From positions 14,563,900 through 14,627,899 of the forward strand of contig NC_053138.1 of assembly GCF_016808335.1 (NCBI RefSeq): a stretch of 64,000 bases of DNA. The letters run 5' to 3'. This document shows, piece after piece, positions 23,491 through 35,980 of the stretch. Below the pieces are notes generated by a model that was not told where the DNA came from, did no database searches, and saw nothing but the letters and a program-made list of their open reading frames with translations. The stretch's first letter is position 1. Every line of letters starts with the position of its first letter. The translations under genes were made by a program, and so were the position numbers. The DNA is from Panicum virgatum. Its lineage: Eukaryota > Streptophyta > Magnoliopsida > Poales > Poaceae.

Positions 23491-26400
23491 TGTGGTAGAA
23501 CCGCCCGACATAAACCGGCTTAAGTGCGCTAACCATCGTTGCAAAGGCATTTAGGTTTAACTCGCACAGCAGACGGAGCACATCGGAGGTCTGTCGGGTA
23601 AATTCTCAATAAAACCACTTAAACCTGGATCGAACAAAGCAGCATAACTCACACTAAAGCGAGTCCAGAGATTGCAACACTACACCATATATTACAACAC
23701 AGAGAGTTTAACATAACTGTAGGATTACAAACCAAGTTCCACACTTAACAAAGAGCTTTGTAAAGCCAACATAAAAGAAGTTCACCAGAGTCCTTTATTT
23801 TAGCAGAAAGTAAACACGAGAACTATCGATGATATGGGTGTCACGATGAAGCCCGATTCATGACATCACTCGTTCTTGTCATCATTGGCCGGGGACGTAT
23901 CCCACTCCACGGACCAACCAGGTGGGAGAGTGCAAGGCCAGGTCAAACTGGCAAACATATCCTCAAAGGTTTCACCTGAAACAAAATATAGCCATAAGCA
24001 AGGCTGAGTACACTAATACTTAGCAAGGCTTACCCGTCTGAGGGTATACTTAGCCCACTACCTAGACATGCAAGGCCTTTGGCTGGAGGGGTTTGTTTTG
24101 TCGAAAAGCGATAGAGTGTAGGTCCTTACTTTTAAATTTTAGCTTCAAGGTTCTAGTTCAATTAACCTTTCTAGGTGAGCATCTATCCAATAGCATACAT
24201 GGTGAGAAACATTTATCTTTCATCAAACAACCATATTCATCTTCATCATCATGTTCCACTTCTTACTCTATGTGGCAGAAGAGTTAAGTAGTCCCATTAT
24301 CTGTGAGAGGCGGACGATTTGAATCGAATTTGTTAACCTTGCAAGGCAGACCTAAACACACGTCACGTGGTTACTCCCAGAGTCACACGTGCAACATTTC
24401 CCCTTTCTTTCCGGGTTGTGGATCAGGGTCACCGTCCTCGACTACAGAGTACGAAGACTCTGCACCCGCATGTGCGCGCATGAGAAACGATGTTCAAAGA
24501 AGGTGAAAGTAAAGTCCACTTGCCGGGCCAATCAGGTACTTATGCTTACCTATTACCATATTTCTCGGCATGTGGTTAGTACGTTCAAACGCTTAACCAC
24601 CACTACCACACACTGCGGCCTTATCAGATTTCACTAAACAGACGGGGCATCACAAGTACCACAGCCCCGCCCGTAGGCCTTATAGTTACAGCAGGTAGTA
24701 AACATCCAACTCCTATAATTCTCGCGAGTGACAGGAAATCACTCGACTTCTACCGAACCATTAGCATAGCCAACTAGCGACCTACACATACTAGTGTTCA
24801 AGCATAGGTACTTAGGATCATGCAACTAAAGTTCCAATCAACTCCTGTGACTTAAATGCACAAGTAGATAGAAACAATAATAAATTGCATAAATTTAAAA
24901 TAGTAGGACATGCTCCGGGGCTTGCCTTCCTGGGCGTAACTAGTTCTGGGCTCTTCCGAGATCGGGTTCAGGTCTTCAGTAGCTTCAGTTAGATTCACTT
25001 GAGCTTCACGCTGCTCACTCTCGGACTCGAGCACCAGCTTGTATGTTCCGTCAGCGAGAGTAGTAGTATCTATATGAGATGCAATGCACATGGGTGAGTC
25101 ATTGTGATGGTAATAATTTATGAGTTAGTTCACAATAAAAGTGTAATACAACAAGACTCAAATTAGAAAATAAAACACTATCATTTTCCTTTCATTGGGC
25201 AATCGTTTATAGAGTAGGAAAACAATATTAGTTAGTTCATATAGTCAAGGTGGGGTTTTCATCATAGACCAAAACACCCAAAAGTTGTTTCCTTATAACA
25301 ACACTAACGATAACATGCTTTATCCAAAACTAGTTATACTTAGCTTCTGAGTCTCAAAATTTTACAGAGGAGTCTACATACAATTCTAAACACACTTTAA
25401 ATTTATCCGAATTTTCTTAGACATATAACATGAGTAATAAAATTGACAAATTTCACTCACATACAACAAGACTAATTAGTACAGAGAGTTACAAGGTGTT
25501 TTTGGAACTCAAAATTTGTATGCTAGCTTAACTTCTGAAAACTAAGCCACAGTAAAATTTTCAGATTTTTCCAGATGCAACAACTATTTATAACAAAATA
25601 GCACTATTTTTAAGGATTAATTCACAGAGCTAGCTACACAAATCTAAAAATAACTAAACTTGGACAATGGTGTTCATCTAATATTGTAAGTACACAGAAA
25701 AAGTTTCATACATATATCTATATGAGAACATCTAGAAATAAAAAGTAAGTTATTCCACTAGATCTAGACAAGACTAGGGTTTCATCTAGTTATAGGTGTT
25801 AACGGGTGCTCAATTTTTTACACAACACTAAGCATGGCATGGATTAGCTACCAGCCAAAAATCACCTATAGATGCTAAGTAGAACTCCTAGAATAATTAT
25901 AGTCTATGAAATATAATATTTTTCCTAGATTAAAATATATACAGAAAATAAACATGTTCATGTAATGAAAGTTGTAGATCTAGTAACAAGGAACTCAGAT
26001 CAATTGAGTTTTCATTTTTATGATTTTTCTACGAATTTATATCGAATTTACAAATTCACTGCTTTGGAAAAACAAAAAGGAAAAATGATCTTTTTGCGCA
26101 GAGGCCCCTGGAAGAATTGTTTTCCTCACAGATACGCCCCTGGCCGGAGTTTGAAGCAGGGGAGGCGGCGGGCGGGCGGTGAGGGGAAATAGGGGGAGGA
26201 GCAAGAGGGCGGCGAGAGCAACCTCGGGGTGGCCTCGGTTGAGCGCGGGACGGCCGGAGGAGGCTCCTCCACAGAGCAGGGGCTCCGGCGGCGGTAGTTG
26301 GAGGCGGCGGCGGTCCGGCGAGCCTGGGCGGCGGCGAGCGGGTCGGGGAGCACCAGTGGAGCGTGAGGGAGCTAGCTGCGGGGCCCGTTGGGCACGAGGA

Positions 26401-27176
26401 AGGGCGGAGGAGGGGGCTCCGCGGCGGCCTAAGGGGTGGCGGCGGCCATGGTGGTGGCGGCGGCCGTTCCAGGCGAAAGGGGCGCGCTGAGCGTGGCTCT
26501 CGTGCTCAGGAGGGGAGAAGGAAGGGATGGAGACGTTGTGGAGCTCACGGGAAGGGTCTAGGCGGGTCAAGGGCAAGGGTAGGGCGGGGAGCGGTCGGCC
26601 GGGTCGTCACGACGTCGCCGTGGCGGTTCGGCAGCCATCCTCATCTTGCGTGCAGGGAACGTCGACATCTGGCGGGGTCGAGAAGCTTCAGAGAGGAACC
26701 GGGGGCGGAGCGGGCTGGGGGCGCGGCGAGGGAGCGGCGCGTGGCCGGCGGCCTTGACTCGGTCGGCAACCTCGGCTCGGCACAAAACAGGGGAGGGAGA
26801 GAGAGCAGAGAGAATAGAGAGAGAGAAATAGAGGTTTGATTCAAATTCGAATTTTTCTCAAAAATTTTCTTTTGAAACATGGAAAACTTTGAATATGAAA
26901 GTTGTAGAGAATTTCGAATTCTACACTTTTTGTTTCAGGCACCAGTACGTTTGAGACTCAACTCAATAGTTAATTTGAAATCCCGACGAAAGTACGTTAT
27001 TAGTCGATTTGAGTTTGAATTCAAATTTTCTTCAACTTTTGTATGGAAACTCGAAAATATTTGAACATGAAAGTTGCTTCACATTGAAAATGCTACCACT
27101 TTGGTTTTGGGCAAAATTTCGTTAGAGCTATGGTTCAAAAATTATTTTTAGATCACGTTTGGTAAAATTTGAATTT

Positions 27177-27220
27177 ATTCAACATTTCATGTGACCTTAT
27201 TCAACATTTCATGTGACCTT
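27177..27220. repeat. 22-bp tandem duplication
   Basis: ATTCAACATTTCATGTGACC plus TT occurs twice in perfect tandem (27177-27198, 27199-27220) near the end of LTR B, followed by a truncated third start (ATTCAA). Confidence 0.9.
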
Positions 27221-27365
27221 ATTCAATTGGAATTTAATTCTTCATGCCAAGTTTCTAACATCACCTATCCAGGATATTGATGCATTTTATTTTGCATTTC
27301 ATGGTGAGTAGGAAAAATTACACTACTACCCTATACCAGATGTATCCCACCCAAATACAAGCACA

Positions 27366-27380
27366 TACACACACACACAC
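27366..27380. repeat. (CA)n microsatellite
   Basis: A short uninterrupted AC dinucleotide run inside LTR B. Confidence 0.85.
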
Positions 27381-27488
27381 ATGCATTGCAACCATAACTG
27401 TATTTAATTTGGTTTTTCTTGGTTACCGATGCATGATGCTTTGTTTAATTTCTTCTGTTTAGCATTTTTAATTACTTGGGTTGTCACA

Positions 27489-29685
27489 GCAAGGCCACAA
27501 GAAATAACCAGAATGTGATTTATATCCATCTTTAAGTTTATTAATCATGTGAGGGACAAGCCGCTCTTGACAGTGAGCACGGCTAACCGGTTAGTTTTAA
27601 CTCTGCAGAGGTTGTACACTTTCATCACAATTCGCGTAAAAGTTCCGAAGAACTTTGAACCCAACCACACAATGTGCTAGCTAGGCACAATACCACACTT
27701 CCGAGGTGTGATTGCATAGGGACGCTACGAGGCCTTTACAAAGAATCACTATATGTACGCATTGGTCCCTTGCTTTCTGCGGTACCTCAGAAGAGGAAGC
27801 TTCCTTCACCCGCTCCTCAAAGCTCGATAACCCAAAAATCCACCAATCAAACGCCCCAGGCACAACATATAGATCATCTAATTACTTAGCCAAGACTAGT
27901 GCCATATAGTATTGTGGTTGTACGGTTTTCTTGGGTGGTTCTCCATGTTCCAATTAAATCATATCATCTTGTAAATAAAGCATAGATAGAAGTATGGTTA
28001 GGGTCACTAGCCTTTCTCCAACAAAAAACTACTCTTACTGCTCTTCAGCTTTTGCTCACTTGGAACTCTTGATCTTCAATCTTCGAACGGCAATCCTTCT
28101 ACTCGGAGCAATCATCGAGCAAACATACAAAGCAATCAAAAAGATACATCTAAGAACAATACACCAAAACAAAGAAAGGCTTTAAAAGAACGCACTAAAA
28201 GATAGGGCTCGCTGCTATGGTTATGAGAGCTCAAGAAACGCGGAAAACGGAACTAAAACGGCGATTCTATAGACTAAACGGTGCTTCAGGGATCTAGTCG
28301 CGATTAACAAAAAGGTTAAGAACTAACAGAAAAGATTTGTGAGACACAACAAAGTGTGCTCACAGAGGATAACAAGGTGATAAAGCTATCGCACACGTTG
28401 CAAGGATCACGTGAGGGCGAGAATCGATGAAAACGGAGTTAAAACGTAGAAGTTATAGCCAAAGCAGGGTTCTAGGGGCTCATTTGTAAAGAAACAGAGC
28501 TTCCAGGGGCTAGATCTGAAGAAACCAAGGGTCTAAACATAATTAAACCTAAACTTTAGGGGCTAGCATGCAAATCTTCAGGCTAAGGACGGCGGGTTTG
28601 ATTTTAGAAAAGCTCAGGGTGTTTTCTGTAAAGATTCGGACTAAAACAGAAATAGTTTTGAACTGCGGTGGACGGAGGGTCGATTTCCTAAAAGCCTAGG
28701 GGCTCTTTTGCAAAAAGGCACGGCTGACCGGTGTTGACTCGGGTCAGATCTGATCTGGGTGCGGTTTGCACTGAGAGGTAGAGCGCGCGACTGCGAACTC
28801 GATTATGGGCTCGGGCGGCCGAGTTAGGGCCAGGACTGGGCGTGCGGCGGTGCGAAGCGGCGTTGCGGCGACGGCGAGTCAGATTATGCGGCACAGAGAG
28901 GGAGGAAGGGAAAGAAGGGGCCGACGAGGCTCCTCACCGCAAGGAGAAACTCCGGGGGTGGTTGAACTCGACGAGGCGGTTGCGGAACGGCAGCGCAGCG
29001 AGCGACTCCGAGCTCGATTCAGCTCCAATTGTGGCAGCGCTAGGGCTAGGGTTTGTGAGGGTGGAGTGGCGGCCGCGGATTTGGGGCACGGAGGGGCGGA
29101 GGCAGCTACTATTTATAGGGCGGATGAGGTCGGCCTCGACGTGCGGGTCGCGGCCGGGCGACGCGGCGTGCGGCCACAAGACTCGGGCTCGGACCCGAGT
29201 CCGGCTCGAGGAAGGGGGCGACCCCGACAGGTGGGGCCCGCCTGTCGGTGGCAGCAAGAGAGGGGAGCGACGGAGCGGGCCATGCGCGGAGATGGGCCGG
29301 GAGAAAGAGAAACGGGCTGCGGTAAAGGGAGGCCAGGCCGGCAGTTGGGACACGGGGGAAAAGAAAAAGAAAACGGGCCGGCAGAGGGAGTGGGCTGAAA
29401 AGGAAGAGAAGAAGGATTTTTTTGTATTTTTCAAATAAATTCAAACAAATTTAGATTAAATTCAAATTCAAACTGAACAACAAACAATAAAACTATGCAA
29501 GGACAGCATGAATGCATAACCAACAAACAACCTCATTTAATTTAAAAGTCAAACGATTATTTTCTTTATACTAAATTCCCTGTAACGAAAATAAATGTTG
29601 ACAAAATTTTAAAATTATGATAAAATTATTGTTTTATTTTTAATTTTAATCACATCCTGAAATTCAAAAATTTCAGGGTGTGACA
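27489..29685 (-). mobile_element. Gypsy-type LTR C, minus orientation, left end uncertain
   Basis: The right edge reads GGGTGTGACA, i.e. TGTCACACCCTGAAATTTTT in element orientation, a very common start of grass gypsy LTRs. The AT-rich then C-rich promoter-like order (29685 down to 28700) fits an LTR read right to left. The left part, with AACCGGTTAG and CTCTGCAGAGGTTG, looks like the far half of the same LTR. It joins LTR B without a visible target duplication. GC-rich ORFs at 28805-29438 on both strands are compositional. Confidence 0.6.
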
Positions 29686-29850
29686 GTATTAAATGTAGGT
29701 AAAAAAAAACTAATTGCATAGTTTTGATGTACGTTGCGAGACGAATCTTTTAATCCTAGTTAGCTTATGGTAGAACAATATTTACCACAAACAAACAAAA
29801 GTACTACATTATGCTACAGTATCCGATGTATTTTCCCCCTAAACCATCTC
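29686..29850. mobile_element. Right part of the split MITE
   Basis: It resumes the MITE left at 6890: after a duplicated stretch of about 30 bp it runs through ACTAATTGCATAG, TTGCGAGACGAATCTTTTAA, CTAGTTAGC and GCTACAGTATCCGATG. This is the expected second half of the family. The right terminus is degraded (CCCTAAACCATCTCA). Confidence 0.6.
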
Positions 29851-30762
29851 ACGGAGAGCAGACGCGAAATTAAGAGGGGGATGAATTGAAGGAGGCACGG
29901 TCATATGCATCCATCAGTAGCAGCAGCCATCAGATCAGATGAGCAGCAAGACTACACTCACCCAGCGGCGACAGAGGTAGCTGTGGCCCGTGTCTCTCCC
30001 AGTCACCCTGCCGAAGGAGTAGCACAGCGGCGGCGCAGCGTCGTGGCCTCGTTGCGTGGAGGCCTATCAGGCCTGATCGCCTACTCGCCTGTAGCAAGAA
30101 GAGGGAGGGCGGCTCGTACGGCGTGTCGCGTCCTCACCTGGACCCGGTCTGCACCACGAGCTGCGCCTGCGCGCCTCCGATCCCTTGCCGCCAGCCCGCC
30201 ACCGCGCCACGCATCGTCGCCGTCGGTCCCCATGGTCAAAGCAGCAGCGCCGGCAGCTTTCGCTCTGTAATCTAGCTGCACCTTTGGGACCCGCCTCGCA
30301 CGGCGCCGATCCCCAGGCGAGCTCAGAGAGCAAGGAAACAACAACGGCCACCTCCTCTGCTTTCTCTGCTTTGCGGGCTCTGCCCTCGTCGTCTTTCTGT
30401 CCTGCAGTCTGCTGCGGCAGTCACTGCAGGCGCCATCAGTTTGGACTTTGGATCTCACAAATCTCGTTCCCGGTTTCAAAAGAAATAAAAGTTGTACACG
30501 ATTGAAACGGAAAGGAGCTACAATTGCATGTTACTGGAATCTCTTTCAGGAACACGGTGCTAGTGTTCAGCTCATCGACTCTCATAATATAGATACAATT
30601 GTCGGTGAAACGATGAGGACTCTGATTGTCCCATGGCAAGTAGTTTTCTTTGATAAGCTTATCCTCTGAGTCTCTCTGGGAGCAGACAGCAATTACGAGC
30701 TTCAGGTCGGTACAGTTAGCTAAAGTTGCTTGCTCATGTGTTCAAGTATCTTGTTTGATGAT
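29851..30762. other. Intergenic, nothing recognised
   Basis: A GC-rich patch at 29900-30430 has open frames on both strands (for example 29905-30270 plus, 30067-30479 minus) with Arg/Ala-rich, non-family products. A possible splice-donor-like CAGGTGAGG on the minus strand near 30135 is not enough to call an exon. It could be a decayed gene. Confidence 0.4.
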
Positions 30763-32281
30763 TGTAACGAACATGGCACCATTTATGCCATTTCGAGTGA
30801 TTTTGGTGATCGAATGACAACACAACACTTGGACTAATATAATTGTTAAGATGATCATTCTCAGACTTTTAGATTCAAGTGATGACAAAGAGAAAGAGAA
30901 AATAGGCGTAGCAAGGCCCGAAGGGCAGCCCCTACGGGGGTTCCGCTACCCGGTTAGCGGACGGGGGTCGAGGGGGAGCCGCCCCTCGCGGGTCTCAGGG
31001 CAGCGCCCTGAAAGCTCTTCGGATCAGGAGCACCGGAAGAACCGACGCCAGGGGCACCGGTGCATCCGACGCTTGTCGGAAGAACCGACGCTACGATGTT
31101 TGGTGCAGGAGGAAATCGAAGCCAAGTCAGCCTACAGGCACCGAACCGACGGGTCAAAATGGGGCATCGGTGCATTGGCCGTCCTTTATACCAGAGGCGA
31201 TGTCAGTGCCCAGGAGAAGTGTCTTCAGCACCGGTTCAACCGATGGGGCATCGGTGCATACCACCGGTGTAATGATGTCAGCGTCCAGGAGAAGATTCCT
31301 TCAGCACCGGTTGAACCGGTGAGGCATCGGTGCAAAGCATCGGTTCAACCGGTGGTCTCTGCGTCAGTCGTCAGGAGTCCAACGGCTACTTCGTGTTATG
31401 AGTGACCGGATGAACCGACGCTACCCTGCCAAGAGGCATCGGTTCTTCCGGTGGTACACAGATTTTCAGCTAACCGTTGGAGCAACGGCTACAAGACTTG
31501 GTGGCCTATATATACGCCTCACCCCGGCCATTTGAAGATTTCTGGAGTTGCTGAACATCCCACACACACCCAAGAACATCTCCAAGCCATACAAAAGCAT
31601 CAAGATCATATCCTTAGCCCTTAGCACACTTTGAGAGTGTTGTGTAAAGGATTAGCTCTTAGTGAGTGAGTTTGCAAGGCTTAGAGCCTTTGTGCTGTGG
31701 TTCATTAGTGAACCAAAACAAGAGCTTGGTGCGCCGGCACCTTGGAGCGTGGAGCTCGCCGGCAACGTCATCGACCCTCCGACTTGGTGTGGAGCGGCGA
31801 CGACACCTTTGTGCGGGGGACGTGGAGACCCCCATCCTTTGTGGAGAAGCTCCTTAGTGGAACCCGGGGCCAAGGTGACCGTGATTGTGTTCACGGAAGA
31901 GACTTGGTGGCCGAGTAGCAATACTCTTAGTGAGTGCTACAACAACGTGGATGTAGGTGTGCCTTTGTGGCTAACCGAACCACGGGATAAACACCCGCGT
32001 CAAGAGTTTGCTATCTCCTATCCCGCTCTTTAAGCTTCCGCATTTCATTCTAGTAATTTGTATGCCTTTACTTTCATAGAATAGTTTCTTGATAGGAAAG
32101 GCTATAGGTTGCTAAACTCTTTTGGGATAGGGGTTTTACACTAGAACAACCTAGTTGCACATCTAGATAGCTTGTTTTAGTTTAAGCTTTGTGCAAACTA
32201 GTTGGAGCCATAGGTCTAAGTTTTTATTAGTGCCTAATTCACCCCCTCCCCCTCTTAGGCTAGAGCACCCGATCACTTTCA
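30763..32281. mobile_element. Solo LTR (1519 bp), Sirevirus-like, TSD ATGAT
   Basis: It starts TGTAACGAACATGG and ends GATCACTTTCA, bounded by perfect ATGAT duplications (30758-30762, 32282-32286). It shares with the solo LTR at 14924 the opening block TTTTGGT-ATTG/CGA-TGACAAC and an ending of AATTCACCCCCTCCC type. Between 30960 and 31460 it carries repeated CACCGGTTGAACCGGTG and GCATCGGTGCA palindromes, the counterpart of the 97-bp array. No coding region. Confidence 0.8.
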
Positions 32282-32286
32282 ATGAT

Positions 32287-33274
32287 AAAAAGTTCGCGTA
32301 AAGGAAGGTGCTTAGGTACTTCAGCATCAAGGCTTGCAGACGCCACTGTCAGAATTTGCTTACACAGATAATGACACGCTTATAGGATCATCTCTCCTCC
32401 ATATGAATTCTCAGCAGAACAGCCATAGTGCCAAGCAAGTGATCACGTCTATCACTCTATGTTTAACCAAATGGCTGTATACACTTTGTAGTAGAGGCCG
32501 GAACTGGTTTTTATTATCTAAAAAAAATTGTACTACAGTACTAGTAGTACTGAACAGACCTTGGTAGCTTGTTTAATCTCTTGGCCATGAAAACCGCTGA
32601 GAACCTGGAGGTGGAATCTTCTGACAAACCAATGCACACTTCACTCCAGCCTCATCAGTACATCATCATCCACTCACATAATCACATGTACTCCCGAATT
32701 AACAATCCCCTTCATCACTTCACTAATAAAGCAACGCTCGTAGGCATCAAACCAGGCATGCCTCTCTCCTCGCTCTCTCTTGTTTTTTTAAAAAAAGAAA
32801 TCGCCTCTCTTGTCACTCTCTACCACAGAGACACACAGGCAGCCTCAATTATCTAATCAGCCATAAATTTCTCAAGCCTTCCCCCCCTGCCACAGTCTCA
32901 GTTCCTGTCTACCATTTCCTCATAAAAAACAAGGACAAGGGCTGCAGGGCCCAGGGCCTCAGCCACAGCACAAGACCGAGGATTAGGAACTACTCGCTGT
33001 TTGCTCAGTTCTGGTCTGGTGGAATCTGGTCACCAGCCTCCTCCCCAGTACAAAAGCCCCAGTGGCCAGCGCTAGCTGCAGGGACAGAGGACGCTAGAAA
33101 CGAGTGGAGGTGGAGTAGAAGCTCAATGCTTTGAAATAGTACACACCTCGCGCACACAGCCCAACACAAAGCACAACTCTCTAGTCAAGCAAGCATAGGT
33201 CGTCCATTGCATTCCTCTGATTTGCTTGCTTCAAGAAGCCGAGGCAGCTCAGGCAGAAGAAGACAGCGAGCAGC
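32287..33274. other. Upstream region of the MIZ1-like gene
   Basis: No coding frame of note. It is CT-rich with GCTCTCTCTTG and similar words toward the gene, and includes a short A/T tract at 32520-32530. I see no convincing TATA box. The 5' leader probably begins near 33050-33150. Confidence 0.4.
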
Positions 33275-34165
33275 ATGAGAACCATCACGGCGAGAAACCC
33301 CCACGACTCGCTCTCCTTCTCCCGGCGGCACTTCAAGTGGCCGGTTCTTGGCAAGAGCAAGAGCCATGGCGCCACGTTTGGGGACGAGGAGTACATGAAG
33401 TGCTCGGAGGCGGAGGAGGATGAGGCGACCATGGCCTTCTCCTCCGCCTGCCCGTCCTTCCACTCCGAGGACTTCGTGTCCCCTCCTCTGAAGGCGGCGG
33501 CGGGCACCGCGCCGGCGCCGCAGCAGCAGCCCCCGCGGCGGAGGAAGGTGCGGACGGCCGTCTCTCGCCTGCGCTCCGCGCTGGCCAATGCCGTGGCCGG
33601 CCGGCACCGGCAGGTCGGCCTCGGCGCGCGGCTCACCGGCACTCTGTACGGCCACCGGCGCGGGCACGTGCACCTCGCGTTCCAGGTCGACCCACGCGCG
33701 TGCCCGGCGCTGCTGCTGGAGCTCGCCGCGCCCACGGCGGCGCTGGTGCGCGAGATGGCCTCGGGCCTGGTGCGCATCGCGCTGGAGTGCGAGCGCGCCA
33801 AGGGCTCCGCGCTCCCGACCCCGACAGCCGGCCCCAACAGCGGCAAGAAGCTGCTGGAGGAGACGGTGTGGCGCGCGTACTGCAACGGCAAGAGCTGCGG
33901 GTACGCGGTGCGGCGCGAGTGCGGCGCGGCGGACTGGCGCGTGCTCCGTGCGCTGGAGCCCGTGTCCATGGGCGCCGGCGTCATCCCCGCGGCCAGCTGC
34001 GGCGGCGGCGAGGGCGACGTCATGTACATGCGCGCGCGGTTCGAGCGCGTGGTGGGCTCCCGCGACTCGGAGGCGTTCTACATGATGAACCCGGACAACA
34101 GCAGCGGCGGCGGCGGCGGCGGCCATGGCGGACCCGAGCTCAGCGTCTACCTCCTCAGAGTCTGA
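33275..34165 (+). CDS. MIZU-KUSSEI1-like protein (DUF617), single exon, 296 aa
   Basis: The family founder, Arabidopsis MIZ1, is needed for root hydrotropism, acts at the cytoplasmic face of the ER and influences auxin and calcium signals. This 296-aa protein has a low-complexity, basic N-terminus (about 1-90, with a PPRRRKVRT stretch). The DUF617 domain follows from about 90 to the end: GARLTGTLYGHRRGHVHLAFQ near 117-137, LLLELAAPT, MASGLVRIALECE, EETVWRAYCNGKSCGYAVRR near 195-215, LEPVSMGAGVIP, MYMRARFERVVGSRDSEAFYMMNPD and the ending PELSVYLLRV. Start 33275 is the only ATG giving the full N-terminus. An intronless structure is normal for the family. A poly(A) signal AATAAA is at 34448. No lesion; which paralogue it is cannot be told. 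Confidence 0.92.
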   Translation: MRTITARNPHDSLSFSRRHFKWPVLGKSKSHGATFGDEEYMKCSEAEEDEATMAFSSACPSFHSEDFVSPPLKAAAGTAPAPQQQPPRRRKVRTAVSRLRSALANAVAGRHRQVGLGARLTGTLYGHRRGHVHLAFQVDPRACPALLLELAAPTAALVREMASGLVRIALECERAKGSALPTPTAGPNSGKKLLEETVWRAYCNGKSCGYAVRRECGAADWRVLRALEPVSMGAGVIPAASCGGGEGDVMYMRARFERVVGSRDSEAFYMMNPDNSSGGGGGGHGGPELSVYLLRV

Positions 34166-34447
34166 TCGATCATGGCACTTCAGCTGTCCGTCGATCACGT
34201 CCCCTTTTTGTGCATGGTATGCTGTGAAATTGGATTAGGCGCCTAGGTGGTAGATGGAAACGTAGCTGATGGGGTTGGAAATGGAAATGTTTTTGTGGTT
34301 TCTTGTGGTGATCAAATGTGCTGCACTGCAGAATAGGATGAATCCATGCTGTGCTGTTTCAGGTTGTGATGGCTCTGAAGCTGAATAGTGCCCCATTTAA
34401 TCAGCTAGAGTTGTAGCAGTACTTGTTCTGCATATGGTGTAATGATC

Positions 34448-34453
34448 AATAAA
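34448..34453 (+). terminator. Poly(A) signal of the MIZ1-like gene
   Basis: A canonical AATAAA lies 283 bp downstream of the stop codon, in a T/G-rich 3' UTR-like context. Confidence 0.6.
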
Positions 34454-34499
34454 ATAGACATATTAGTTTCCTTGTTCTCATTTGAGATCCTATTTAAAC

Positions 34500-35980
34500 T
34501 TTGGTTTATGTTGCAAACTCCCACGATGATTGAGCTGTTTTTTTTTTGTTAAATTTCTGAAAGAAAGACTCAAAGCTCTTCATTTCAAGCAGGCATAAAA
34601 GTTCCTTACTAGTGCTTGACTGCTTGTCGTTTAAGTCGCTGCTTGTATAATCGTACGTGACACAAAAACATGTCAAGTTGGGCAGGACAGTCTGCCATGT
34701 TGCTCTCAAAAGACTCAATTTTTGCTTTTGTGTGGGGCCTGTTCCATACCAACATGCAACTACTTTTTTTTCTCAAATTTGTTTCCTTTTCTTTTTCATC
34801 TTTACGTCCTAATTTTCTCTTTGAACATTATTACGGAGTAAATCTGTCTATCCGAGCTGATAGCAGAAGCAGCGGGCAGTGAGCGCTCCTCAATTCGACA
34901 GGTTGATGACACTGCCGTGCTTCGTGGTGTTCTATTTCTGCAGCACGGCGGCACGCTTAAGCATCCGACCAGAAGCATCAGTAGTTCAGACAACGAGTCT
35001 CCTCTGCCGTGGTGTCATGCGTCCTTGCTTCTCCCAGAGTGTGCAGCTTCGTCCTCGTCCAGGCTAATTCCAATCCCATCAAATTATCCATCGGATATGA
35101 CACCGAATTCGGGGATCATCGCTTCTGATCAGAGAGACAAGAGGCACCAAGACAGAGTACAGTGAGTCAGTGATGACTGATGAACAACTGAACGTACATC
35201 GTGAATACAGTGCAATACAGACTGTTTTTACGTGTGCTTTACGGTAGAGTATGTGTCTTCTTTCTTTCTTTTTTTCTCGTGAAAAAACTAAAAAAAGTAT
35301 CGGTAGGGTATGTGGTTCAATGATGAAATTGGAGCAAAGGGGAGAGCAAAGGAGTGGACGGACGGACGGACCTCTTGGTGGGGGCGAGCCGGTGTAGTAG
35401 GCATGCATCATGTTTGCCATCCCGAGGCAGGCATGGCGCAGACTGCAGCGGCATGCCGGAGTAGAGTACTCTACCAGGCTACCAGCAAGCAGGCAACGCA
35501 CCGCAGTACCGCACCTCAGGTGGTCCTCAGCACAGTACCCTGGCATCGGCGGGGCCGCGGGCCGCGGCGGCGGCAGAAATCATCAACGCAGAGGATAGAG
35601 GTGAACAGCTTTGCTTCCGACCGAGAGGCCATGAGCCTTTCATCAGCAATGGCGATCGAGGGCCTTGCCGTCTCCAGACCAGGCCCCCCAGCTCTGAAAT
35701 TTTCTGAACGCCAACAGCCAGCACAGTGGCTGCTGGTGTCCTGGCCTGGCCCCCATCATTCTGGTATCATTATCGCTAGATGCTGCTAGCTGATGATGAT
35801 TACCAGGGATGGTGGCACCTGCTTTTGCAGCCTCCTCCTCCGTCTTCCTAAGGCCACGTCCAACGGCGGGCTCTTCCGGTAGTTCATAAATTTTTTAATG
35901 GATGAACAGTAGCTGAACAGGACGCGCTAGCCGCGCATGTTCTCCGATGCATCCTTCTCACTGCTCATCTACTGGAGCTA
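34500..35980. other. Intergenic, nothing recognised
   Basis: Mixed AT-rich and GC-rich DNA. ORFs at 35079-35546 (minus) and 35310-35789 (plus) overlap each other and show no family features. A short tandem GGAC repeat (GGACGGACGGACGGACC) sits near 35354. Confidence 0.4.

Larger units (their letters stand above)
23491..27488 (-). mobile_element. Gypsy LTR B (about 4 kb), the 5' LTR of the minus-strand element
   Basis: On the plus strand it starts TGTGGTAGAACCGCC and ends GGGTTGTCACA, i.e. TGTCACAACCC...CCACA in element orientation, with the Met primer site abutting it. It has a GC-rich block at 26130-26800, a 22-bp tandem duplication at 27177-27220 and a CA microsatellite at 27366-27380. About 4 kb is long for an LTR, and it could hold an undetected insertion. 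No matching partner LTR is visible on the left side of the gag-pol. Confidence 0.65.

Noticed and set aside
11241..27488. LTR block A and LTR block B as the LTR pair of one gypsy element
   Set aside because: By eye they differ at roughly a quarter of positions in shared segments, and their outer flanks (ACAGG and GCAAG) do not match as target duplications. They are better described as related subfamilies.
28805..29444. Four overlapping ORFs of 110-198 aa
   Set aside because: They overlap on both strands inside the GC-rich half of an LTR and have biased, non-family composition.
33181..34227. Long ORFs on the minus strand and other plus frames over the MIZ1-like gene (282-337 aa)
   Set aside because: They are shadows of a very GC-rich coding exon. 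Products are Arg/Ala/His-rich without domains, while the plus frame at 33275 matches a known family end to end.
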